Assembly: GCF_000621725.1 (NCBI RefSeq)
Contig: NZ_JHXM01000002.1
Span: 1 to 64,000, forward strand
DNA length: 64,000 nucleotides
DNA from: Xylanibacter brevis ATCC 19188
GTDB lineage: Bacteria; Bacteroidota; Bacteroidia; Bacteroidales; Bacteroidaceae
Reading direction: 5' to 3'
The notes beneath the pieces were generated by a model. It was given only the letters and a program-made list of their open reading frames with translations, searched no databases and was not told the origin of the DNA. Each line of letters starts with the position of its first letter. The first letter of the stretch is position 1. Both the position numbers and the translations under genes were made by a program. This document shows, piece by piece, positions 42,303 through 51,400 of the stretch.

Positions 42303-43564
42303 GAAAACTATTATACACCTTATTTATATTATTAGGCGTGGCCTGCACCATGACGGCAGCTGGCAAGCACCGCTATACGCTGGTGATCGATGCCGGACAC
42401 GGCGGAAAGGACGCCGGCGCACTGGGCAAACGCTCGAAAGAGAAGAATATCAACCTGAGTGTGGCACTGGCCTTTGGCCGCTATGTGGAGCAGAACTGTC
42501 CCGACGTGAGGGTGATCTATACGCGCAAGACCGACGTGTTTATCCCCCTGCACGAGCGTGCCAGCATCGCCAACAGAAACAAGGCCGACGTGTTTATCTC
42601 GATACATACCAACGCGGTGGCCAGCAAGAAGCCGGTGTCGGGACTGGAGACCTACACCATGGGTATGCGACGCAGCGACGAGAAACTGAGTGCCGCCATG
42701 CGCGAGAACGACGTGGTGCTGATAGAGCAAGACTACCAGCAGCACTATGCGGGCTTTGACCCTCGCTCGCCCGAGAGCTATATCATCTTCGAGATGATCA
42801 ACGACGACAACATGCTGGAGAGCGTGGAGCTGGCCAAACTGATACAGAAGCGCGTCTGCGCCACAGCCGGACGCCCCAACAAGGGCGTGAAGCAGGATGC
42901 TTTCCTCGTGCTGCGCGAGACGTCAATGCCTGCCTGCCTGATTGAGCTGGGCTATATCACCACGGCTTCGGAAGAGGCCTACCTCACCAACCCCACCAAT
43001 GTCGATGCCATGGGACGAGGCATCTATCAGGCTTTCTTGGAGTTTAAGAACAAGAGTCAGGGCATCACACCTGCCTTGCCCACAAAAACACCGGCCAAGG
43101 TGAGCCAGCCCGTGGAGACACCAAAGGTGGAGGAGACACCAGCACCAGCCGAGACCGCAGGGCAGACGGAGCAGGAGAAGCCTGCGGAGGTTGTGGAAGC
43201 CGCTGCCACCGTCAAGGTGGAAGAGCCAGTGGTGGTGAAGGAAAAGAAACCCGCAGTCAGAACAGAGACGACTGCACCCGCAGTCAACACGTCGGCTCCG
43301 GTGTTCAAAGTGCAGTTCTTGGCCAGCGATCGGCAATTGCGTGTGGGCAACGAGCGCTTCAAGGGGTTGAAAGACGTGGAGAGCTATAAGGATGGTGGCC
43401 TGTGGAAATACACCGTGGGCGCATCTACCGACTATGCACAGATCAGCGAGAAGCGCCGCGAGGTGGCTAAGAAATTCCCCGAGGCGTTTATCGTGGCCTT
43501 CAAGGATGGCGTGCGCATCAGTGTGCAGGATGCCATTCGCGAGTATAAAACAAATAAGAAATAA
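42296..43564 (+). CDS. N-acetylmuramoyl-L-alanine amidase with C-terminal SPOR-like domain
   Basis: Exported cell-wall hydrolase of 422 aa that cuts between MurNAc and L-Ala, as in daughter-cell separation. After a signal peptide (LLYTLFILLGVACTMTAAG) the Amidase_3 domain has zinc ligands in IDAGHGGKDAGA, in VFISIHTNAV, and the catalytic Glu in CLIELGYITT. A Pro/Glu/Val/Thr-rich linker (about 255-335) leads to a C-terminal domain (VFKVQFLASDRQL to FIVAFKDGVRIS) typical of SPOR septal peptidoglycan binding. It overlaps folB by 7 bp and precedes the MCE gene by 15 bp; amidase-MCE pairs are common in Bacteroidota. Confidence 0.92.
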   Translation: MLRKLLYTLFILLGVACTMTAAGKHRYTLVIDAGHGGKDAGALGKRSKEKNINLSVALAFGRYVEQNCPDVRVIYTRKTDVFIPLHERASIANRNKADVFISIHTNAVASKKPVSGLETYTMGMRRSDEKLSAAMRENDVVLIEQDYQQHYAGFDPRSPESYIIFEMINDDNMLESVELAKLIQKRVCATAGRPNKGVKQDAFLVLRETSMPACLIELGYITTASEEAYLTNPTNVDAMGRGIYQAFLEFKNKSQGITPALPTKTPAKVSQPVETPKVEETPAPAETAGQTEQEKPAEVVEAAATVKVEEPVVVKEKKPAVRTETTAPAVNTSAPVFKVQFLASDRQLRVGNERFKGLKDVESYKDGGLWKYTVGASTDYAQISEKRREVAKKFPEAFIVAFKDGVRISVQDAIREYKTNKK

Positions 43565-43579
43565 AAATAAGAGGAAACC

Positions 43580-44482
43580 ATGAAGTATCTAACAAAGGAA
43601 GTAAAAATAGGCTTGATGGCCGTGGTGAGCATCATCGTGCTGTTTGCTGGCATGCAGTTTCTGAAAGGTTTGAACCTGTTTAACAAAGGCAATGAGTACT
43701 ATGCCAAGTTCGACAACGTCAGCGGCTTGTCGGCATCGAGTCCTATCTATGCCAATGGCTTCAAGGTGGGTGTGGTGAAGAAGATCATCTACGACTACAA
43801 CAATCCGAAGAACATCCTGGCCCTGGTGGAACTGAACAAGAAGCTGCAGTTGCCCGTGGGCACCACAGCAGCCATCTCCAGCGACCTGCTGGGCAACGTG
43901 AAGATGGAGCTGAGGTTCGGTAAGAACCCGGTGGAACTGATGGAGATCGGTGACACTATCAGAGGCGAGATAGCACGTGGCTCGATGGATAAGGCTGCCG
44001 ACATGTTGCCACAGCTGGAGGCCATGATTCCAAAGGTGGACTCTATCTTGACGAGTTTGAACAAGCTGTTGGCCGACCCCGCGCTGGCCAGCATCCTGCA
44101 TAACGTGGATGGCGTGACGGCCAACCTCACCACAACCACCAGCGAACTGAACACATTGACGGCATCGCTGAACAAGCAGATGCCCCAGATGCTGAAAAAG
44201 GCTGATGGTGTGCTGGCTAATACCGAGGGCTTCACCCGTCAACTGAACGAGATGGACCTGGCGGCCACGATGAATAAGGTCAACGCCACGATGGACAACC
44301 TGCAGCAGACCACCGACAAGATGAACAGCAAAGAGGGCACGCTGGGCCTGCTGCTCAACGACCGTGCGCTCTACAACAACCTCAACGCGACGATGTATCA
44401 CGCCGATTCGCTGATGATGGACCTGCGTCTGCATCCCAAACGCTATGTCCACTTCTCTGTATTCGGTAGGAAAGGCAATTAA
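43580..44482 (+). CDS. MlaD/MCE family lipid-transport protein
   Basis: Protein of 300 aa with one N-terminal membrane anchor (KIGLMAVVSIIVLFAGMQFL) and a periplasmic MCE domain (about 38-115; YAKFDNVSGLSASSPIYANG, GTTAAISSDLLGNVKMELRFG). A long helical region (about 140-265, heptads of Leu and Asn) follows. MCE proteins form hexameric lipid-shuttling rings between the inner and outer membranes, fed by MlaE/MlaF-type ABC parts, which are not in this window. Co-transcription with the amidase (15 bp) links it to envelope upkeep. The gap to dnaA (44483-44768) shows no recognisable DnaA boxes. Confidence 0.9.
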   Translation: MKYLTKEVKIGLMAVVSIIVLFAGMQFLKGLNLFNKGNEYYAKFDNVSGLSASSPIYANGFKVGVVKKIIYDYNNPKNILALVELNKKLQLPVGTTAAISSDLLGNVKMELRFGKNPVELMEIGDTIRGEIARGSMDKAADMLPQLEAMIPKVDSILTSLNKLLADPALASILHNVDGVTANLTTTTSELNTLTASLNKQMPQMLKKADGVLANTEGFTRQLNEMDLAATMNKVNATMDNLQQTTDKMNSKEGTLGLLLNDRALYNNLNATMYHADSLMMDLRLHPKRYVHFSVFGRKGN

Positions 44483-44688
44483 ATTTTATTTTGTCTAAAT
44501 AACAATTTGCTCGCTTTTCTTTCAAAAAACAAGCTAAATGCTTGAATAACAGCGCTTTCGAATTACACAAGTGGTGGTTGTGTAGCATTTGTTGTGAAAC
44601 ATCATAAACCACCTATTTATAGGAAGTTACGAGATTTGTAAACACAAAAAGTAATTTGGGCAGATTTTGTTAAGTGGAAAAAAAATAC

Positions 44689-44697
44689 GAACTTTGC
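44689..44697 (+). promoter_or_regulatory. Probable -7 promoter element of dnaA
   Basis: GAACTTTGC, which keeps the TTTGC core but not the leading TA, with TTTG at 44666-44669 as candidate -33 element. The leader to the ATG at 44769 is about 70 bases. Confidence 0.5.
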
Positions 44698-44768
44698 ACT
44701 CACAAGTTCAGCCATAGGGAATAACCTATCTTGTAACATAATAAAAAATAAAAGTATTAACGCCTAAG

Positions 44769-46178
44769 ATGCAAAAAGATCATTTGGCGCTTTGGGACAC
44801 GTGTCTGCACCTTATCAAACAGAACGTCTCGGAGCAAATATATAAAACGTGGTTCGAGCCAATCGTTTTCGAGTCGTATGACTCTGAGAAAAGAACGCTA
44901 TTGGTTCAGGTTCCAAGTCCGTACATCTACGAGTACTTGGAGCAGTACTACGTGCGTCTTATCGCTTGGGCGCTAAACAACAGCTTCAAAGAGAACGTGA
45001 AGCTGACTTATCGCGTTGTTACAGATAAGGTGAACAAGAAGGTTCAGGGCTGGGAGAGCGAGGGTGACTCTACGCTTGACACCGTGCCACCAAGGGCACG
45101 TGCCAACAAGGCTCCCACCACCATCGAGGCAGCTGTGCCTCAGGACCTGAACCCCATGCTCGACACCAAGAAGACGTTCGATAACTATATCGAGGGCGCT
45201 TCTAACAAATTGCCCCGCACGGTGGGCCTTTCTATCGCCGAGCATCCGGGCAAGTCAACCTTCAACCCCTTCTTCGTGTTTGGTCCTTCAGGCTGCGGTA
45301 AGACCCACCTGATCAACGCCATCGGTCTGCAGTGCAAGCGCATGTATCCCAAGAAGCGCGTGCTCTACATCTCTGCTCGCCTGTTCCAGGTGCAGTTCAC
45401 CGACTCGGTGCGCCAGAATACGACCAATGACTTCATCAACTTCTACCAGAGTCTGGATGTGCTCATCGTCGATGATATCCAGGAGTGGGCCAGTGCCAAG
45501 GAAACGCTGAACACGTTCTTCCACATCTTTGACCACCTGTTCCGTCTGGGCAAGCAGATCATTCTGGCCAGCGATCGTCCTCCTGTGGACCTCACCTGGG
45601 TGAAAGACCGTCTGCTGACGCGTTTCTCTTGCGGACTGATTGCCGAGTTGGAGAAGCCCAACGTTCAGCTCTGTGTGGATATTCTGGAGTCGAAGTGCCG
45701 TCGCGATGGACTGAAGATCTCGAAGGAAGTGCTGCAGTACGTGGCACAGACGGCCAATGGCAGCGTGCGTGACCTCGAGGGCGTGCTGAACTCGCTGTTG
45801 GCCTATAGCATCGTCTATAACTCAAACATCGACTTGCACTTGGCCGAGCGCGTGATCAAGCGTGCCGTGAAGATAGACAATCATCCGCTTACCATCGACG
45901 ACATCCTGGAGACGGTGTGCAAGCACTACGGTGTGAACCAGCAGCAGGTGTATAGCAAGAGCCGCAAGCGCGAGTTTGTGCAGGCTCGTCAGATATCAAT
46001 GTATCTGGCACAGAAATACACCAAGATGCCTGCGTCGCGCATTGGACAGCTGATTGGTGGCCGCGACCACTCTACGGTGCTCTACAGCTGTTCTAGCGTA
46101 GAGAAGCTGTTAAAGGTGGATCAAGCCTTCCGCGAAGAGATGAACAGCATTGAACATTCGTTTAAGTTGAAACAATAG
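44769..46178 (+). CDS. dnaA: Chromosomal replication initiator DnaA
   Basis: Protein of 469 aa that binds origin DnaA boxes and melts DNA with ATP. Domain I (ALWDTCLHLIKQNVSEQIYKTWFEP) is at the start. A linker about 95-140 follows, then AAA+ domain III with Walker A FGPSGCGKTHLIN and Walker B DVLIVDDIQ, then sensor motifs (ILASDRPPVDL). Domain IV ends with ARQISMYLAQKYTKMPASRIGQLIGGRDHSTVLYSC, here seen as the dnaA signature IGGRDHSTV. A terminator follows at 46201-46227. No canonical DnaA boxes were seen beside the gene, so oriC is probably elsewhere. Confidence 0.97.
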   Translation: MQKDHLALWDTCLHLIKQNVSEQIYKTWFEPIVFESYDSEKRTLLVQVPSPYIYEYLEQYYVRLIAWALNNSFKENVKLTYRVVTDKVNKKVQGWESEGDSTLDTVPPRARANKAPTTIEAAVPQDLNPMLDTKKTFDNYIEGASNKLPRTVGLSIAEHPGKSTFNPFFVFGPSGCGKTHLINAIGLQCKRMYPKKRVLYISARLFQVQFTDSVRQNTTNDFINFYQSLDVLIVDDIQEWASAKETLNTFFHIFDHLFRLGKQIILASDRPPVDLTWVKDRLLTRFSCGLIAELEKPNVQLCVDILESKCRRDGLKISKEVLQYVAQTANGSVRDLEGVLNSLLAYSIVYNSNIDLHLAERVIKRAVKIDNHPLTIDDILETVCKHYGVNQQQVYSKSRKREFVQARQISMYLAQKYTKMPASRIGQLIGGRDHSTVLYSCSSVEKLLKVDQAFREEMNSIEHSFKLKQ

Positions 46179-46200
46179 ATTTTAGATAGCATATAATGAA

Positions 46201-46227
46201 AACGCCCGTTCAGTTCGAACGGGCGTT
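46201..46227 (+). terminator. Intrinsic terminator after dnaA
   Basis: AACGCCCGTTC (46201-46211) pairs with GAACGGGCGTT (46217-46227), 5-base loop, then TTTGTTTTTT. A second hairpin GCAGCGGC-TGA-GCCGCTGC lies at 46249-46267, between dnaA and the convergent PL11 gene. Confidence 0.9.
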
Positions 46228-46287
46228 TTTGTTTTTTCCTTTTGGGGGGCAGCGGCTGAGCCGCTGCTTGCGGAGAAGCGTGGGGCT

Positions 46288-48414
46288 TTATTTTGCCAGG
46301 TATTTCTTGCCGTTGTGGATGTAGATGCCGTGCTGAGGCTTCTCGATGCGCTGGCCCTGCAGGTTGTAGTACCTTGGGGCCTGGGTGGTTGGTGCGCTCT
46401 GCACTTCCTGGATGCCTGTAGCATCTACGCCTTGGAACGACTCGATGTAGTCGGGCAGGTAGTAGCCCAGATGCGGTGGCTGGTTGTAGGCCACGTTCTG
46501 CCAGCAGATGCCCATACGATACACATGGTCGTGCATCAGGGTAGGTACGCGGTACTGGGTGGGATAAGCAGACGTGTAGATGTTCAGCGTAGCACTGTCG
46601 GTCTTGCTCCACAGAATCAGCTCTTCGCGCCAGTCGCCAAAGATATCGGCGGTGAGGCAGGGCGTAGCCTTCGTGCTGTTGCATGAGGCGGGGCTGCCAT
46701 AGGCCGCCACGGCGTTTCTGTTGAAGCCTAGGCCCAGCGGTGTTGCAGCACCATTGTTCCACTTATTGATGGTCACATCGTCGAGCATCTCCTCGTACAT
46801 GTCGCCATCCCAGTAGATTCGGAAGTTCATACCGGGATTAGCTGAGGCGATTGAGGTGCCTTTGATGGTATAAGAGTCCAACTGGGTGGCATAGGTAAAC
46901 TCGCAGCCACGGTGGTTGGCATCGAAATCGGCTGCGATGCCACGACCGGTGTCGCGGTCGCGGGTGCGGCGAATGATGACCTCACCCGTCAGTGCGTCGT
47001 GCAGGTCGGCACCATAGCTTGCTACCGACTCTTCGTGAACGTCAAACACCTCGTAGCCCGGACGGTCTGGGTCAAGGTCGGCCAGATGGATGGCATCGCC
47101 ATGGCCGAAGCCAACGGCATAAAGCAACTTACCATCATTGTCCACAGCACCGCTTCCCCAGATGATCTCGTCCTTGCCGTCTCCATCGACATCGCCCACG
47201 CTGAGGTTGTGGTTGCCATTGCCGAACATGGTGTAGTAAGAACCTACGCCACTGGTGTTCGTGCTGTATGTTTTAGTGGTCTTGTTCCAGTTGGCATCAT
47301 AGAGTTCTACGGTGGTCTTGCTTACACTGGCGTGCAACCACTTGTGCTTCAGTTGGCTGCCATCGAAGTCCACAGCCCATAGGTAGGCACGGGTATAGTA
47401 GCCGCGACACATCACAGCGCTGGGATTCTTGTCGGGGCCGTCTAGGTAGGCCACGCAAGCCAGATGGCGGTCGGCACGATTGCCGTAGGCATCGTTCCAG
47501 AAGTTCTTGGCAGGGTGCTTGTCGCTGCGGTTGAAGTTGCCTGCACGGTTGGGGTTATACCAAATGGTGTGGATAGCCTTGCCTGTAAGTCCTTCGAAGA
47601 CGGTCAGGTATTCAGGGCCGCTCAGGATGTGGCCTGTTCCCTTGTCCACAGTGCCATTGTCACGATAGTCAGCAGTATTGTCTGCCGTTGAGATCTGCGT
47701 GTCTGTAGCTGCTTTGTTGACATAGTTGCCAAGTCCATCCTTTGAACCGGGCGCTGTCTTGCAGATCATCTCTGCCTTGCCGTCGCCATCGAAGTCATAG
47801 ACCATGAACTGGGTGTAGTGGGCGCCAGCTCGGCAGTTGATGCCCAAGTTGATTCGCCACAACTTGGTGCCGTCTAGTTTGTAGCAGTCGAAGATGACTG
47901 GGTTTGAGTTTCCAGAGTTAGAATTGTCCTTAGAGTTCTCAGGGTCCCATTTCAGGATGATCTCATACTCGCCGTCGCCATCCACATCGCCCACCGAACA
48001 GTCGTTGGGGAAGTAGGCATAGCCACCAACTTCCGCCGGGCGGTCAAGATGAAGGCTCAGGTACGAGCTCTTCCAAGGCTTCACTTCCTTGGTGGTATCC
48101 ACGGCCACACCTTTTTGATAGGTCACCACCTGAAAGGCATCGTTGGTTGTGCCACTGACACTCAGCGAGGTGGCCGTGAGAATATTCTTCTTGTAGGATT
48201 TTCCGTTTTTTAGCAATTCGAAACTGGTTTGCTGTGTGTCGGTGCCCAGCAGACGCCAGCTGACAAACACCTTGCCAGACGTGGTGGGCAGGACAACGAG
48301 TCCACGGTCTAACTTCTCCATCTGTGTGGTGGCTGTGTCAGACGGCTTCTGTGCATGGCCTGCTGTCATTGCCAGCAGACCGCACATCAAAGTGAGGATG
48401 TTCTTTTTATTCAT
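46288..48414 (-). CDS. Rhamnogalacturonan lyase, PL11
   Basis: Secreted 708-aa polysaccharide lyase family 11 enzyme that cuts rhamnogalacturonan-I backbone by beta-elimination. The signal peptide is NILTLMCGLLAMTAGHA. The eight-bladed propeller carries many calcium-binding D-x-D-x-D-G turns, for example CSVGDVDGDGEYEIILKWDP, VYDFDGDGKAEMICK and LSVGDVDGDGKDEIIWG. The C-terminus ends YNLQGQRIEKPQHGIYIHNG followed by KKYLAK, a short motif shared with two neighbouring secreted proteins. The start overlaps the larger PL11 gene upstream by 4 bp (ATGA), so both lyases are co-translated from the promoter near 52560. Confidence 0.93.
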   Translation of the reverse strand: MNKKNILTLMCGLLAMTAGHAQKPSDTATTQMEKLDRGLVVLPTTSGKVFVSWRLLGTDTQQTSFELLKNGKSYKKNILTATSLSVSGTTNDAFQVVTYQKGVAVDTTKEVKPWKSSYLSLHLDRPAEVGGYAYFPNDCSVGDVDGDGEYEIILKWDPENSKDNSNSGNSNPVIFDCYKLDGTKLWRINLGINCRAGAHYTQFMVYDFDGDGKAEMICKTAPGSKDGLGNYVNKAATDTQISTADNTADYRDNGTVDKGTGHILSGPEYLTVFEGLTGKAIHTIWYNPNRAGNFNRSDKHPAKNFWNDAYGNRADRHLACVAYLDGPDKNPSAVMCRGYYTRAYLWAVDFDGSQLKHKWLHASVSKTTVELYDANWNKTTKTYSTNTSGVGSYYTMFGNGNHNLSVGDVDGDGKDEIIWGSGAVDNDGKLLYAVGFGHGDAIHLADLDPDRPGYEVFDVHEESVASYGADLHDALTGEVIIRRTRDRDTGRGIAADFDANHRGCEFTYATQLDSYTIKGTSIASANPGMNFRIYWDGDMYEEMLDDVTINKWNNGAATPLGLGFNRNAVAAYGSPASCNSTKATPCLTADIFGDWREELILWSKTDSATLNIYTSAYPTQYRVPTLMHDHVYRMGICWQNVAYNQPPHLGYYLPDYIESFQGVDATGIQEVQSAPTTQAPRYYNLQGQRIEKPQHGIYIHNGKKYLAK

Positions 48415-51400
48415 TTAATGATAATTTTCTTTCCGTTTCTGATGTATATGCCCTTCTTTGTGGGCTTGTCAATAGGCATGCCGCCCAGGTTGAATAGTTG
48501 GCCATGGGCATCGTTTTGCTGCAGGGTCTTGACAGCAGTGGCTTCTATGACGCGCAGCTTACCCTCCTTTTTCAGCAGCTCTGACGTTTCCCATTCAAGA
48601 CCGCTAGGCAGGGTGGGCAGGTTAATGATGACAGACGACGAGGTGGCCAGTCGGCCCACTTTCCAGAGTATGACCTCTTCACCAGCTTTAGGACTGACAC
48701 CGCTCCACGTCACATTGATCTCTTCTGTAATAGAGAGCGTGCCCACGGCTTCAATCTTGGTGTTTGTGCTGTTGCCGCGCGCTCTGGTCACCTTCATGTT
48801 GACCTTCTTCACCGAGTAGACGCCGGCACCAGAGAGTGTCGCATTATCGTCGATAGCACCGATGGTGATGTTTTTGCCATTGTTGTTGAAGACACCGTGA
48901 ATGGTGGCCTTGGCCAGACCATAGCTGTTGTCCCACATGATGGAAGGATCGTAAGAGCCCGTTTTCAGATTTTGGAAGTTGATGGTGCCTTCAAACTGGC
49001 TCCAGTCGCCTTGCATCTGTGAACGTGTGTTGGTGACATTGACCGTCAGCTTGCCCTTACCCGTCAGTTTGCCTTTGTAGTAGCAGCGAGAGTCGAGTGT
49101 CCATGTGGCAGTCTTACCCTCGGGCACGTTGACGTTGGCCCTGTTGGTGGAGTAGCTATACATGTTGTCGGGGTCTTTCAGTGTGCCTCCGTTCAGTGTG
49201 ATGTTGGTGGGGTAGGTGTGTACGTCGCCAATCTCGCCACCATGAACAGTGCCCTGGTTCACCACGAGTTCTTCATACTGAGCGTTTCCATGAACCTGCA
49301 GCGTGCCATTACCAGTCTTGACCAACTGCTTGCCAGAACCGCTGATGGCGCCATTGTGTGTCAGTGTTATGCCGTTGTCCACGTTGATCGTTCCAACAGA
49401 AGTAATGGCGAAGGGGTGCGATGTTGACATGGTCTTTAGGATGTTCAATGTACCATTGTTAAACGTCAGCTTGTTCTTGGCGCTGCCCAGCGCAGCATAG
49501 TCCACACCGTCGTTGTTGGCCAGCGAAGCTACTGAAAGCCTTCCACCGTTCAGGTAGATAGCGCCCGTGAATTTGTTGGTGTTGGTGATGTTCACCTGAC
49601 CCTCGCCCTGAAGGGTTATCGAGGTGTTGTCGATGATGCTGCCTTCACCACTCAGCGTGAAGTTCTTGCTGTTGTTGGCAAAGACGATGCTGGCTGGTGC
49701 AACGACACCTTGGATGGTGATGTCTGACTTGCTAGCCTGGTCGTTGAAGGTCACCTCATCGCCAGTTACAAACATGATACTCTCGTTGTCGCGCTTGAAG
49801 TTTTCAGTCTCTCCGAAGTCCCATATGCCGTCTTCACCGCCGTCCCAGATGATGCTGGTAGCATCGCGAAGTTTGATGATGACTAGATAGAGCTTACCTT
49901 CTTCATAAGCCAAAGCTACCTTTTTCTTTTCAAATCCCTCCAAGACGATATCGTTGATGTTGCCTTCGATGGTTGTGATGTCGCCCAACAGATAGTTGCC
50001 GGCAGGTAGAGCGTCGATATCGGCGTTGTTGAATTGGAACACTGGTGCTGCATACTCTGGGCCATATTGCCAGTCTTTCTTCTCAATGACGAGTTTCTGG
50101 GCATTGACCTTGTCTGCAGTTCCCGTCTTGGCAATGTCGAAGACCACGCGCGAACCGAAGCCCAGAGCCAGTGTGGTGGTGGTGAGGTTGCCCGTGGCGT
50201 TCTTGCCGCCAGGATAGATGGTGGCATTATAGTCGGCCTTGATGCCGCCATTGAACGTGCCGCCATTACTGATCAGGTTGGTGTGGCGGTTCAGCCATAC
50301 GCTACTTGACTGCATGGTACCGTCAAACTGCAGTGTGCCGGCCCATACATCGGTGTTGCCGGTGTAGGTCTCGGTGACGTTGGGCAGCACCAGTGTGCCG
50401 TCGCCCTGCTTCACCAGGCGCATACTGCCTGTGAAGGCACCGCCAGTCAGCGTGTGGGTAAAGTAGCTGCGGGTGATATTATTATTGTTGTCGTGCCCCT
50501 GCACCCAGCTTGGCGCATTGTCAAAGAAGATGTAGGGCGATGCACCATCGGCCACGCTGACGGTCATGTCGTTGGTCTCGGCCATCATCACCTGCTGGTC
50601 GTTCTGAGCCGTACCGATGCTACCGCCATTCTGAATCTCAGTGCGGTTGGTGTTGGTCAGAGCGGGTGGGGCAGCGGTGATGCCTTCCAGTTCGCCCAGG
50701 AAGTAGCTGACGTGGGGTGGCTGGTTGTAACCGTTCATCTGCCACACCATGGCGTTGCGGTACTGCATGTCGTGCCACAGCGTGTAGTTGCGCCACGTGG
50801 TGGGAATGGTGGTGGTGTAGATACGGATCTTATTGTCGGCCGTGCGGGCAATCACCTCCTCGCGCCAGTCGCCAAACAGGTCGCCCTGATAGCAGGGGGT
50901 GCCCTTGGTGTCGTTGTTGGTCAGCGAGCCGGCTAGCGTCTCCAGCACGCCCTTGTTATACTTATAGATAGCGATGGCCGTGTTCTTACCGTTCGAGTAG
51001 TTCAGTCCCTCGTCGCAGAGGTCGCCATCCCAGTAGATGCGGAAGTTGTCGGGTATGCCCCCTTTGTTCATGCCACTGATGTAGTCGGCGGTGACACAGC
51101 TGATGGGATTGTCGTAGCCCGAGAAGCCCATAGCACCGGGATAGTCGTTAGAGAAGTTGCCGGCTATGCAGCGACCGTCGTCCTTGCTGCTGACAAAGCG
51201 GTGGTATATTTTCGCTGTGGTGGCGTCGCGGTAGTTGTTGCCGGGGTTGTCTTCCAGGCAGGCAAAGATTTCATGACCATGCTTGTAGGGGTTGAAGTCG
51301 CTGTGATGCTGAGCATCGCCATGCCCCAGCCCCGTTGTCGACAGGCCCTTGCCGTTGTCGTCGATCACCATCGAGCCGAAGCATATCTCGTCGCGTCCGT

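Noticed and set aside
44483..44768. Origin of replication next to dnaA
   Set aside because: No cluster of TTATCCACA-like boxes and no clear AT-rich unwinding region was found; in Bacteroidota the origin is often away from dnaA.
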